A DNA stretch of 21,043 nt from a virus. Shown in pieces: positions 1 through 8,072 of the stretch (position 1 is the first letter of the stretch; every line of letters starts with the position of its first letter). The notes under the pieces are model-generated. The model ran no database searches and was not told where the DNA came from. It saw only the letters and a list, made by a program, of their open reading frames with translations. Position numbers and translations under genes: made by a program. The stretch covers positions 1 to 21,043 of IMG/VR virus record IMGVR_UViG_3300004369_000186; one strand, written 5' to 3'.

Positions 1-58
1 ACAACGGCCGCGACCACTTATATCTATACATGTTCTTTTTTACTAAAGGGGATATCAA
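1..58 (+). promoter_or_regulatory. Leader upstream of the packaging genes
   Basis: This short stretch before the small terminase gene is AT-rich in its second half and unlike the surrounding coding DNA. It contains AAAGGGG at 45-51, seven bases before the ATG at 59. That is the only convincing Shine-Dalgarno-like sequence I saw before a gene in this window. A TA-rich stretch at 18-30 could hold a -10 element, but any -35 element would lie at or beyond the window edge. A cos or pac site is often near the small terminase gene; I cannot identify one here. Confidence 0.35.
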
Positions 59-394
59 ATGAACACTGAACACATGACACCTGCACAGCTTGACGTGCTG
101 TGCGAACTGCAGGAACAGCTATCTGCAGGCAGGATGCTGACCCACCTTGAAAATCTGATGCTGCCTGACATGGCATGCATGATTGACGAAATGCGCACCC
201 TGCAGAAATACATCAATGCCAACGGCACTACATACCAGGTGCGCGGGAAATCTGGTGACACCTACAGCAGGCAGCGACCAGAATACCAGCAGCTGAATGA
301 CCTGCGCAAAGAACTGCGACAGATGCGCAAGGCACTGACCCTGGATGCTGTGGAAGTGCCATCAGCAGCAGACGCATTTTTCACTGCGGCATGA
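59..394 (+). CDS. terS: Terminase small subunit, P27-like
   Basis: The 111-residue protein is probably the DNA-recognition subunit of the packaging motor, which binds the phage DNA end and hands it to the large terminase. The C-terminal half looks like the P27 small-terminase family: a segment with RQRPEY near residues 72-77, then a basic helix (LRKELRQMRKAL). The N-terminal half is helical and acidic. Its place at the head of the packaging cluster, before the methyltransferase and large terminase, supports the call. The start has a Shine-Dalgarno-like AAAGGGG. Its stop overlaps the next start (ATGA at 391-394), so translation is probably coupled. The family match is from memory of the pattern, not a search. 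Confidence 0.72.
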   Translation: MNTEHMTPAQLDVLCELQEQLSAGRMLTHLENLMLPDMACMIDEMRTLQKYINANGTTYQVRGKSGDTYSRQRPEYQQLNDLRKELRQMRKALTLDAVEVPSAADAFFTAA

Positions 395-1125
395 AAACAG
401 ATCACATCTACAATGAAGACTGTCTGACCACGTTGGCCAGGATTCCAAGCAACAGCATTGATCTGGTGTTGACATCACCACCCTACAACAAGAACCATTG
501 GCTGCGCAACAAAAGTGCAACCAATGGTGGTCGCAGGGTGATTGCATATGATTCCATTTTGGATGACATGCCACAGGATGAATACGTGAAACAGCAGAAG
601 CAGGTGCTGAATGAATGTCTGCGGGTGATCAAACCAGAAGGAAGCATTTTCTACAATCACACCGACATCCTGCACAAACATTCCACCATCCATCCAACGT
701 ATGTGCATGATTTTCCTGTGAAGCAAATTCTGATCTGGGACAGGACAAACACACCCAAACTGGATGGCAGCTATTTTTTGCCAGTTTCAGAATGGATCTT
801 CTGGATAAAGAAAACACATGATGCAAAACCAAAGCTGAACAGGGGCAGAATGGCTTTTCAGAAAAACATCATCAAGATTCCACCAGCAGTCAAGAATGAT
901 CACCCCGCACCATTTCCATTGTCACTGGCAAACAACTTCATTCTGGGATGCACAGAAATTGGTGATGTGGTTTTGGATCCATACATGGGCAGCGGCACCA
1001 CAGCCATTGCATGCGTCTTGAATGATCGCAGATACATTGGAAGTGAAATCAGCCATGAATATCACCAGGCAGCTTTGAAAAGGATTGAAGCAAACCAGGC
1101 ACAGCAGCTGCTGCCTTTTGGGTAA
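391..1125 (+). CDS. Beta-class DNA methyltransferase (N4-cytosine or N6-adenine)
   Basis: The 244-residue enzyme should transfer a methyl group from S-adenosylmethionine to an exocyclic amino group of DNA. Catalytic motif IV, TSPPYN, is at residues 28-33. The SAM-binding motif I, LDPYMGSGTT, comes late at 195-204, followed by YIGSEIS at 215-221. The order IV then I defines the beta class. TSPPY is common in N4-cytosine enzymes but is also found in N6-adenine ones, so the modified base is open. The length is that of a compact stand-alone enzyme and no restriction endonuclease lies beside it, so this is an orphan phage methylase, probably protecting phage DNA from host restriction. Its position between the two terminase genes is unusual. 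It starts on a 4-nt overlap with the small terminase. Confidence 0.92.
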   Translation: MKTDHIYNEDCLTTLARIPSNSIDLVLTSPPYNKNHWLRNKSATNGGRRVIAYDSILDDMPQDEYVKQQKQVLNECLRVIKPEGSIFYNHTDILHKHSTIHPTYVHDFPVKQILIWDRTNTPKLDGSYFLPVSEWIFWIKKTHDAKPKLNRGRMAFQKNIIKIPPAVKNDHPAPFPLSLANNFILGCTEIGDVVLDPYMGSGTTAIACVLNDRRYIGSEISHEYHQAALKRIEANQAQQLLPFG

Positions 1126-1137
1126 ATACACAAACAG

Positions 1138-2685
1138 ATGAAGACAGCTGAAGAAAAATACTATTTTGACCAGGTTGCAGCTGACAGGGTGGTGACCTTC
1201 ATTGAAACGTACTGCACCCACACAAAAGGTGATTTGGCAGGGCAGCCTTTCCTGCTGGAAGAATGGCAAAAAAAAGACATCCTGCACCCGTTGTTTGGCA
1301 TCAAAGACAAAGCCACTGGGCTGCGCAGATTTAAAACTTGCTATGTGGAAATTCCCAGGAAGAACGGGAAGTCATCACTGGCAGCTGCAGTGGCATTGTA
1401 TCTGCTGCTTGCTGATGGTGAAAAAGGTGCTGAAATAGTCAGTGCAGCTGCAGACAGGGGACAGGCCAGGATCATTTATGAAATAGCTGCAGACATGATC
1501 AGGAATCACCCTGAACTGGAAAAACGCTGCACCATACTGCAAAGCAGAATCAAATTCGGAACTTCCTTTTATCAATCCATTTCAGCGGAATCAAACACAA
1601 AGCATGGATTCAACTGCAGTGCAGTCATCTTTGATGAACTGCATGCACAGAAAAGGGGAAGGGATCTGTGGGATGTACTGGGCACTTCAGTGCTGTCCAG
1701 AAGCCAGCCCATCATTCTGGCACTGACCACAGCAGGTGATGACATCAATTCCATTGGCTTTGAAGTGCACGAATATGCCAGGAAGGTCAAAACGGGTGAA
1801 ATCAAAGATGAAACCTTTTTGCCTGTGCTTTACTGCGCTGACCCAGAAGATGACTGGTCTGATCCTGCTGTGTGGGCAAAGGCAAACCCTGGGCTGGGCA
1901 CCACATGTTCACAGGCTTACTTTGAAACCTATGTGAACAGGATTGAACAACAGCCATCAGAACTGTACACCTTCCAAAGGTTGCACCTGAACATCTGGAC
2001 GGATGCACAGGATACTGCCTGGATCCAGGATCATGATTTCATGCAAGGGGCAGACCCACTGCCATCAGATGAACACCTGCAAACTTTGCCCTGCTGGGGT
2101 GGTCTGGATTTGGCCAGCACACGTGACCTGACAGCCTTCAGCATCATTTGGCGGGATGGACACAAATACTATCTGAAGGCACACAGCTTTGTGCCAGAAG
2201 CCACAGCATCAGAAAGAAAGAAGTACAGGCAATTTGCAGACGCTGGGCACATGACCATCACTGCAGGCAATGTGGTGGACTATGATGTGATTCTGCAGCA
2301 CATCCTGGAAGCATCTGAAAAGTATGGCATCAGGGCTGTGGCCTACGACAGAAAATTCAGTGCCTACATTGTGCCCAAACTGATGGAAGCAGGTGTGAAC
2401 CTGGAACCATTTGGGCAGGGCTTCCTGTCTTTGTCCCACCCCACCAAAATGATGGAAAGGCTGCTGGTGGGTGGTGACCTGGTGCATGGTGGCAATGAAG
2501 TTCTGCGCTGGCAGTTCAGCTGTGTCCAGATTGCCAGGGATCCAGCAGACAACATCAAACCAACAAAGAACAGAAACAAAGCAGGTGAAATGATTGATGC
2601 AGTGGTGTCCAGCATCATGGCTTTGGGGCAGTCAGAACTGGAACAGGACACAGAACCTGAATCATTTGAAATATGGACACTGTGA
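1138..2685 (+). CDS. terL: Terminase large subunit (ATPase and nuclease)
   Basis: This 515-residue protein is the packaging motor: it translocates DNA into the prohead with ATP and cuts the concatemer. The N-terminal ATPase has Walker A PRKNGKSS at residues 73-80, Walker B VIFDELHA at 163-170 and coupling motif LTTAG at 196-200. The C-terminal RNase H-like nuclease has its three expected acidic residues: D324 in GLDLASTRD, D404 in AYDRK and D487 in MIDAVVS. All key residues are present and the length is normal for the HK97-like/Terminase_1 group. The start follows the methyltransferase by 12 nt with no Shine-Dalgarno; its last 13 nt overlap the next small gene. Confidence 0.97.
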   Translation: MKTAEEKYYFDQVAADRVVTFIETYCTHTKGDLAGQPFLLEEWQKKDILHPLFGIKDKATGLRRFKTCYVEIPRKNGKSSLAAAVALYLLLADGEKGAEIVSAAADRGQARIIYEIAADMIRNHPELEKRCTILQSRIKFGTSFYQSISAESNTKHGFNCSAVIFDELHAQKRGRDLWDVLGTSVLSRSQPIILALTTAGDDINSIGFEVHEYARKVKTGEIKDETFLPVLYCADPEDDWSDPAVWAKANPGLGTTCSQAYFETYVNRIEQQPSELYTFQRLHLNIWTDAQDTAWIQDHDFMQGADPLPSDEHLQTLPCWGGLDLASTRDLTAFSIIWRDGHKYYLKAHSFVPEATASERKKYRQFADAGHMTITAGNVVDYDVILQHILEASEKYGIRAVAYDRKFSAYIVPKLMEAGVNLEPFGQGFLSLSHPTKMMERLLVGGDLVHGGNEVLRWQFSCVQIARDPADNIKPTKNRNKAGEMIDAVVSSIMALGQSELEQDTEPESFEIWTL

Positions 2686-2870
2686 CCTTCACATGTGATC
2701 GCGCCACTGCACACAGCTTCATCAGGGTGTTCAACCTGATGCTGAAGCTGCACCAGTACAGGGGTGAAGCATATGAAGCCACAGAACGTCTGCATGTCCA
2801 GCAGTATGGCAGACGCAGGTTCAGCGAATACCAGAATTTTCTTGCAGCCAGAAGAAGGATGAAAATGTGA
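2673..2870 (+). CDS. Small basic protein of unknown function
   Basis: I do not recognise this 65-residue protein. It overlaps the end of the large terminase gene by 13 nt and stops 42 nt before the portal gene, so it belongs to the packaging/head operon. It looks helical, with a strongly basic C-terminal third rich in Arg and Lys (for example RRRMKM at the end) and several aromatic residues. Codon use matches its neighbours, which supports a real gene. Position and charge would fit a packaging accessory protein, but that is inference. Confidence 0.68.
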   Translation: MDTVTFTCDRATAHSFIRVFNLMLKLHQYRGEAYEATERLHVQQYGRRRFSEYQNFLAARRRMKM

Positions 2871-2912
2871 ATGCCACACACCCCATCTGCTGGTCATGCG
2901 TATGTTTGAACT

Positions 2913-4106
2913 ATGCTGGAAAGATTGCGTGAACTGCTGACCAGATCCAGGGTGGGGTATGCTTACCCAGGCTGGCAGTACAGTGGCTTGACCAAGATGG
3001 TGAGTGCTGGACAAAACGTGAACCCTGACAGCGCACTGGGTGTGCCTGCAGTGTACAGCTGTGTCAGTTTGCTGGCCAGAACCATTGCAAACCTGGGATG
3101 CGGTATCTACAGGATGGAGAACGGCACCAGGGTGCTGGCAGAAGATCATCCACTGCACTACCTTTTGAATGTCAGCCCAGATGGGCAGATGTCTGCACAT
3201 GAATGGTGGGAAACCATTGTGGCAGATATGCTGCTTTGGGGCAAAGGATACGCATATATCCAGCGGGATGCAGCTGCACAGCCCATTGGCCTGCGCATCA
3301 TTCACCCCAGCAAAGTGGATGTGCGACCAGTGGACGGATCGCGCATCTATGTGGTAGAAGGATACACTGACCCCATTTTCAATGAAGACATGCTGTGTCT
3401 GCGCTGGCTGTACAACACCAGCCCCATTGAATCACAGAAGACCACCATTGGCCTGGCTTTGGCTGCACAGCAGTTTGCATCAGCTTTCTTTGCTGGCAAA
3501 GGCAACATGCTGGGCATCTTGTCTTTTGACCAGCCCTTGAAAAAGGAACAGATGGAACAAATACGGGAAAGCTGGAACAGGGACGGTGGTGAACTGGGCA
3601 CGAAAATGCTTCCCTTTGGTGGCAAGTACAACAGAATCAGTGTGGATCCACAATCTGCACAAACGCTGGAATCCAGACGGCATGCAGATGAAGCCATTTG
3701 CACAGCCTTTGGTGTGCCCCCAGCCCTGGTGCAAATCCAGACCCAGACCACATACAGCAACACTGAACAGCAGAATTTGCACTTTGCGCAGCACACCATT
3801 GCACCCCTGGCCAAAAGGATTGAAAGTGAAGTGGCTTTGAAATTGATTTCATCCAGCCAGCGCAAAACCATTGTGCCCAGGGTGAACATGCGTGAACTGT
3901 ACAGGGGTGACCTGGCAGCACGTGCGGAATACTTCAGGCAGATGCTTGAAAGTGGTGGCATGTCAATCAATGAAGTCAGAAAAAATGAAGACATGCAGCC
4001 TGTGCCTGGTGGTGACACCCTGCGCGTCCAGGTAAACACAATCAGTTTGGATCGCTTTGATGAATACAGCGTGAAGCTGTCCACAAGTGAAAACCCACAA
4101 ACATGA
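2913..4106 (+). CDS. Portal protein, HK97 family
   Basis: The 397-residue protein should form the twelve-subunit ring at the prohead vertex through which DNA enters and to which the tail attaches. The N-terminal region has the typical pattern of this family: a conserved stretch around residues 40-75 with VPAVYSCVSLLARTIANL, then a segment with HPLHYLLN. The middle part with FFAGKGNMLGILSF and the FGVPPALVQIQ stretch also match HK97-type portals. The length is normal. Position between large terminase and protease-capsid is canonical. The ATG at 2913 has no Shine-Dalgarno; two upstream ATGs at 2896 and 2902 are out of frame. The stop overlaps the next start by 4 nt. Confidence 0.95.
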   Translation: MLERLRELLTRSRVGYAYPGWQYSGLTKMVSAGQNVNPDSALGVPAVYSCVSLLARTIANLGCGIYRMENGTRVLAEDHPLHYLLNVSPDGQMSAHEWWETIVADMLLWGKGYAYIQRDAAAQPIGLRIIHPSKVDVRPVDGSRIYVVEGYTDPIFNEDMLCLRWLYNTSPIESQKTTIGLALAAQQFASAFFAGKGNMLGILSFDQPLKKEQMEQIRESWNRDGGELGTKMLPFGGKYNRISVDPQSAQTLESRRHADEAICTAFGVPPALVQIQTQTTYSNTEQQNLHFAQHTIAPLAKRIESEVALKLISSSQRKTIVPRVNMRELYRGDLAARAEYFRQMLESGGMSINEVRKNEDMQPVPGGDTLRVQVNTISLDRFDEYSVKLSTSENPQT

Positions 4107-6169
4107 AAGATGAAAATGTGACCAGCACCACAGGTGCTGAAGTTGAATACACTATGCCCCACCCACAGAAGCGGGAAAAGGCAGAAATGGAAGCAGCAGA
4201 AAAAGCCTGTGATGGGGTGCATTCCTGCAGCTGTGGTGGCTGGGTGCCAGTGCAGACAGAACGCAGTGCCACCCATGATGACAGCCAGGTGCAGCAGCGC
4301 ACCCACATGGCAGATTTTGAAGTGCGTGAAGACGGCAATGGTCAGCCAGTGATTCGAGGATACGCAGCTGTCTTTGATGCACCCACACGCATTGGCAGCT
4401 TCACTGAAACAATCGCACGGGGTGCCTTTGATGAAGTGATGTCCACTGCTGATGTTCGTGCCCTTTTCAATCATGACCCAAACATGATCCTGGCCAGACG
4501 GCATTCAGACGGATCAGGCACACTGAAGCTGTCCACTGATGCACATGGCCTGTCATATGAATTCACCCCAGGGTCACAGACCTATGCACGTGATTTGGTT
4601 GAAAGCATGAAACGTGGTGATATCAATGCCAGCAGTTTTGCTTTCACCATCCAGGAACAAACCTGGTCTGAAGACCATTCACAGCGCACGGTGGAAAAGG
4701 TGGGAATGCTTCTGGATATAGCACCAGTGACATTCCCAGCCTACAACCAGACAGAAGCCAGCCTGCGACATGAAGAAGTGAAAGCTGAAGTGCGCAGTGC
4801 AGAACAAAAAGAAACCCCAGCTGAAGTGCGCAGTGAAGCACCAAAGCAACCCCAATTTGAAACAAACAAACAAACCCCTTTCAACATGAAAAATTCAAAT
4901 GAATTGAAAGAGTTGCGCGGGAAGCACACTGCAGAATTTGAAGCAATCAATGCTGCAGCTGATGCCGATGGCCGCAACCTGACAGAAGCGGAATCACAGC
5001 GATGTGATTTCTTGAATGCAGAGATTTTCCGCATTGATGACAAATTGAAGCGCGCTATCCAGCAGGAAGAAATGACTGCGCGCATGGCACAAATGGGCGG
5101 CACTTCAGTGCCTTCAGAAGTGCGTGAAGCACAGCGCACACACAAAGCATTCAGCATTGCACGTGCAGCTGCGCAGATCATCAAAAATGGAAAGCTGGAA
5201 GGTGCTGAAGCTGAATGGAAGCAGGAAAGTGACCGTGAAGCACAGCGCACTGGCATTCTTTTGGAAGGAAACGTGGGCATTCCAGAAGTGGCACTGCGCG
5301 CATCAGCAGACAACTTCACTGCAGGTTCTGGTGATGGTTCAGGCTTTGTGGGCACAGACGTTGGTTCTGCCATTGCTGCCCTGCGTGAACCTTCATTGAT
5401 TGAACGTCTGGGTGCCACTGTCATCACAGGTGCCACAGGTAACGTGAAATTTCCTCGCATCAGTGAAGAAGCTGTGGCTGTCTGGGAAACGGAAGTGGCT
5501 GCTGGTGACAACAGCACAATGGAAATGGATGACCTGACCTTGACCCCAAAGCGGGTGGGATGCGTCACCAAATATTCACGCCAGTTGCTGCTTCAGGGTG
5601 GTGCTTCTGTGGATCAAGTTATTTCACAAGACATTTCATCAGCCATCAATCATGCGATTGATGCAGCTGCCTTTGCAGGTTCAGGTGCTTCAGGACAGCC
5701 AACAGGTATCCTGGCCACCACAGGTGTGAATGACAACACCACATCAGGTGCAGGCAACACCACTGACATTCATGCGCTGGTGACCCAGATGGAAGCTGAT
5801 TTGATTGGCTACGGGGCAGCAAATGGTGCGCAGTACATCTTCAGCCCATTGGCCATGAAGCTGGCCAAAGGTGATGCGTTTGTAGATGCAATCACACCCC
5901 TTTGGGATTTGACGAACAACACCGTGAACGGATACGGGGCTGTCCAAACTGGATACCTTGCAAACGTTTCAGCCACTGTGGGTCAGGTAGTGTTTGGCAA
6001 TTTCCAGCAGTTGCTGCTGGTGTACTTTGGCGCAGGATTGGATTTGATGATTGATCCTTACACTGCGGGTGCCAACATGCAGGTGAAAATCAATGCCAAC
6101 CGTTTCGTGGATTTGGCTGTGCGTCAACCCAAAGCATTCAGCATCTGCAAAGACGTTGCTGCTTCCTAA
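4103..6169 (+). CDS. Prohead protease fused to major capsid protein (HK97 type)
   Basis: This 688-residue polyprotein combines two head functions that are usually separate genes. Residues about 70-225 are an HK97-type (U35) serine protease: IRGYAAVFD at 84-92, the catalytic-histidine motif LFNHD at 121-125 (H124), the serine region NASSFAF at 175-181 and a conserved PVTFPAYN segment near 208-215. Residues about 225-260 are a linker with two copies of AEVRS. Residues about 262-345 are a charged helical segment like the scaffolding delta domain of HK97 capsid. Residues about 375-688 carry the HK97-fold capsid core. The first 68 residues are unlike the protease and have several Cys and His. After assembly the protease should release capsid by cleavage. 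An in-frame ATG at 4886 (residue 262) could also make capsid alone. A terminator follows. Confidence 0.93.
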   Translation: MKDENVTSTTGAEVEYTMPHPQKREKAEMEAAEKACDGVHSCSCGGWVPVQTERSATHDDSQVQQRTHMADFEVREDGNGQPVIRGYAAVFDAPTRIGSFTETIARGAFDEVMSTADVRALFNHDPNMILARRHSDGSGTLKLSTDAHGLSYEFTPGSQTYARDLVESMKRGDINASSFAFTIQEQTWSEDHSQRTVEKVGMLLDIAPVTFPAYNQTEASLRHEEVKAEVRSAEQKETPAEVRSEAPKQPQFETNKQTPFNMKNSNELKELRGKHTAEFEAINAAADADGRNLTEAESQRCDFLNAEIFRIDDKLKRAIQQEEMTARMAQMGGTSVPSEVREAQRTHKAFSIARAAAQIIKNGKLEGAEAEWKQESDREAQRTGILLEGNVGIPEVALRASADNFTAGSGDGSGFVGTDVGSAIAALREPSLIERLGATVITGATGNVKFPRISEEAVAVWETEVAAGDNSTMEMDDLTLTPKRVGCVTKYSRQLLLQGGASVDQVISQDISSAINHAIDAAAFAGSGASGQPTGILATTGVNDNTTSGAGNTTDIHALVTQMEADLIGYGAANGAQYIFSPLAMKLAKGDAFVDAITPLWDLTNNTVNGYGAVQTGYLANVSATVGQVVFGNFQQLLLVYFGAGLDLMIDPYTAGANMQVKINANRFVDLAVRQPKAFSICKDVAAS
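4866..4888 (+). promoter_or_regulatory. Candidate internal translation start for free capsid protein
   Basis: The in-frame ATG at 4886-4888 lies exactly where a stand-alone HK97 capsid gene would begin, just before the delta-like helical domain. It is preceded by an A/C-rich, G-free leader ending CCCTTTCAAC, very like the leader of the connector gene at 6239 (AAAACTTCCAAC before ATG). Start by this route would give a 427-residue capsid protein free of protease. Inference; no expression data. Confidence 0.4.
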
Positions 6170-6191
6170 TTGACAACAACAAACTGAAAGC

Positions 6192-6224
6192 TGGGGGTGG
6201 GTTTCTGCCCACCCCTGTCTTTTC
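6192..6224 (+). terminator. Rho-independent terminator after the capsid gene
   Basis: A perfect 8-bp stem, GGGGTGGG at 6194-6201 with CCCACCCC at 6208-6215, closes a 6-nt loop (TTTCTG) and is followed by a T-rich tail (TCTTTTCTC). It sits 24 bases past the capsid stop codon. It probably lets through part of the transcription and so sets a high capsid-to-connector ratio, a common arrangement in phages. Confidence 0.85.
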
Positions 6225-6238
6225 TCAAAACTTCCAAC

Positions 6239-6808
6239 ATGTACGGCACACTGGCATTTTCTACAGGTGAAGCATATTCCACCAGCATCACCACTGATGA
6301 AGCAAAGGCATGGCTGAAGGTGGATCACACTGATGAAGATTCATTGATTTCTGCCCTGCGGGATGCAGCTGTGCACCATGTGGAAGAATACACTGGGCGC
6401 AAGTTCAGAACTGGTCTGTTCAGTATCCTGGCACCCAATTTCCAGGATGTGCGCAGATTGCCCCTGGGCTACATTTCAGGCACTGTCACCATTCAGTACA
6501 GATTGGAAAATGATGCTTCAGTGTACACCCTGGCATCCACAGAGTACAGCAGCACAGTCATTGCAGATGTGCTGTACACCAATTTTAGAAACAGCCTGCC
6601 CACTGTGGATCCATACAATTCAGGTGCTGTCATTTTCAGCGTCAGTGGTGGGGTGACTGCAGCCAGCATGCCAGAGGACGTGCGCACAGCATGCCTGCTT
6701 CTGGTGGGACACTGGTTTGAAAACAGAAGTGCTGTCCACATTGGATCCAGCATTGAAAAAATGCCAATGGCTGTGGATGCACTGCTGGCAAAATACATTC
6801 TGCAGTGA
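6239..6808 (+). CDS. Head-tail connector, gp6/phiE125 gp8-like
   Basis: The 189-residue protein is probably the first connector ring below the portal. The N-terminal helical region, ITTDEAKAWLKVDHTDEDSL followed by a helix and EEYTGRKF, is the standard signature of the gp6-like (Phage_connect) group; a middle strand-rich part and a C-terminal helix ending near ALLAKYIL also fit. I chose the ATG at 6239: the longer reading frame begins at a GTG inside the terminator stem at 6197 and is unlikely. The ATG is preceded by an A-rich leader without Shine-Dalgarno. The stop overlaps the next start (GTGA at 6805). Confidence 0.85.
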   Translation: MYGTLAFSTGEAYSTSITTDEAKAWLKVDHTDEDSLISALRDAAVHHVEEYTGRKFRTGLFSILAPNFQDVRRLPLGYISGTVTIQYRLENDASVYTLASTEYSSTVIADVLYTNFRNSLPTVDPYNSGAVIFSVSGGVTAASMPEDVRTACLLLVGHWFENRSAVHIGSSIEKMPMAVDALLAKYILQ

Positions 6809-7134
6809 AATTCGGGCTGATGAAAAACAGGGTGGAAGTGCAGCAGTACACCACTGTCAAGGATGAATGGAACCATGAAACAAAAACATGGACAGCCAAA
6901 GCAACTGTGTGGGCTGAAAAGAAATACAAGAACAGCCAGCTGGTGTCAGAAGTGAAAGGTGTGACCCATGTGATGCAGGTGATTTTTCGCATCAGGTTCA
7001 TGGATGAAATCACCACAAAAATGCGCATCAAAGAAGGAAACAATTTCTTTGATATTGTGGGCATGAAGGTGATTGGAAATCAGGAAGTGCTGGAATTGAT
7101 AACCGTTGAAAGAAATGGTGACAGCAGCAGTTGA
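6805..7134 (+). CDS. Head closure / head-tail adaptor protein
   Basis: The 109-residue protein fits the small beta-barrel head-tail adaptor family (SPP1 gp16-like, Phage_H_T_join). Features are an N-terminal MKFGLMKNRVEVQQYT strand, VWAEKKYKN near residues 35-43, FRIRFMDEITTKMRIKEG in the middle and FFDIVGMK near residues 80-87, then a last strand. It should close the head after packaging and dock the tail. I use the GTG at 6805, which overlaps the previous stop by 4 nt and gives the usual family N-terminus; the ATG at 6820 is the alternative. The end overlaps the next gene by 20 nt. Confidence 0.8.
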   Translation: MKFGLMKNRVEVQQYTTVKDEWNHETKTWTAKATVWAEKKYKNSQLVSEVKGVTHVMQVIFRIRFMDEITTKMRIKEGNNFFDIVGMKVIGNQEVLELITVERNGDSSS

Positions 7135-7699
7135 CAAAGAAGGTGTGCGCAAAATTTTCAGCGCACTGGATGACCTTGAACTGAAGCTGGGTGACAGGGC
7201 TTTGATCACGGCCATGAAGCGCGCCATGAAGCCCAGTGTGGCAGCAGCCAAAAACAATGCACCCAGAAGGTCAGGCAGCCTGGCCAGGTCACTGCATGTC
7301 ATCAAAGGCAAGATGTCCAGGCAGGGCAGCCCCTATGTGATCATGCGCGTGAATCCAAAAAGCCAGCTGATTGACAGCAAAGGCAAGAAGGTCACAAAAA
7401 AGCGCATCATTGAAAGCAAAGGATATCTGCAGACATCAGTGCGCACCCCAGGCAGATACCTTCACTGGACATTGATTGGCACCAGGTCAGGCACAAGAAC
7501 CACACAGAAAAAAGGCTTTGTGGTGTACAATGACCAGGGCAGGCCAATGCGCGTGAAGAAGATTCAGCACCCTGGCTTCACTGGTCGTGACTGGATCCAA
7601 GACAGCTGGAATCAAACGCGCACCCTGGCATTCAATGGCTTCCTGCCTGAACTGCAGAAGCGCGTGAACGAAGTGAAATATCAATACGGCATCAGATGA
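7115..7699 (+). CDS. Tail completion protein, HK97 gp10-like
   Basis: The 194-residue protein resembles the HK97 gp10-like family of tail terminator/completion proteins. It has an N-terminal helix (VRKIFSALDDLELKLGDRAL), then the family-typical stretch of a basic helix followed by KNNAPRRSGSLARSLHV (the APxxSG.L core), and a basic C-terminal half longer than in the smallest members. Gene order, after the adaptor and before the tail-terminator-like protein, agrees. The longer frame starts with a TTG at 7106; the ATG at 7115 is more likely. Ends with an ATGA overlap (7696-7699) with the next gene. Confidence 0.8.
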   Translation: MVTAAVDKEGVRKIFSALDDLELKLGDRALITAMKRAMKPSVAAAKNNAPRRSGSLARSLHVIKGKMSRQGSPYVIMRVNPKSQLIDSKGKKVTKKRIIESKGYLQTSVRTPGRYLHWTLIGTRSGTRTTQKKGFVVYNDQGRPMRVKKIQHPGFTGRDWIQDSWNQTRTLAFNGFLPELQKRVNEVKYQYGIR

Positions 7700-8067
7700 T
7701 TCATTACCTGATTAACCAGCTGGAAGCTACAACAGCAGTGACATCCATTGTGGGTGAAAACATCTTCACCCTGTCACGGATGCAGAACAGACAGCTGCCC
7801 TGCCTGGTGCTGCAGATGACAGGCAGCAGTGAAAATGAATCAAAGGGATTCCACCTGAACCTTGTGACCTGCTTTGTGGAAGTGACAGCCATTCATGAAA
7901 ATCCAGCAGACGCATGGCGGCTGTCATTGGCCACAGTGAAAAGTTTGAATGGCCACAAGGATACCAATGTGCTTTCATCACAATTCAATCAATGGGCTTC
8001 AGACATCTTTGAAGCTGACGAACTTTTCACCATTACCATGTCATTTACAGTACAAATTAAAATCTGA
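7696..8067 (+). CDS. Tail terminator / tail completion protein (DUF3168-like)
   Basis: The 123-residue protein is in the position of the tail terminator, the ring that caps the tail tube and joins it to the head. The sequence pattern is right for the DUF3168/gp11-like group: an N-terminal helix followed by VTSIVGENIF, a central strand pair with LPCLVLQM and FVEVTAIHENPADAWRL, and a C-terminal strand (FTITMSFTVQ). The similarity is weak and the call rests partly on gene order. Starts on a 4-nt overlap with the previous gene. Confidence 0.65.
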   Translation: MIHYLINQLEATTAVTSIVGENIFTLSRMQNRQLPCLVLQMTGSSENESKGFHLNLVTCFVEVTAIHENPADAWRLSLATVKSLNGHKDTNVLSSQFNQWASDIFEADELFTITMSFTVQIKI

Positions 8068-8072
8068 CGAAC

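Noticed and set aside
2871-2909. Twelve-codon frame between the small unknown gene and portal
   Set aside because: It directly abuts the upstream stop codon and ends just before the portal start, so it could act as a coupling leader, but it is too short to support as a gene.
2364-3305. Long antisense open frame across the terminase-portal junction
   Set aside because: It runs opposite to well-supported genes, crosses a gene boundary, and its translation is Cys/His-rich with no domain pattern. Scarcity of TTA and CTA in the sense strand leaves such frames open.
3347-4504. Antisense open frame of 385 codons over portal and protease
   Set aside because: Same reason: a shadow of real genes with biased codon use and no recognisable protein pattern.
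6197-6238. Earlier GTG start for the connector gene
   Set aside because: It lies within the terminator stem; the ATG at 6239 has an A-rich leader and gives the normal N-terminus.
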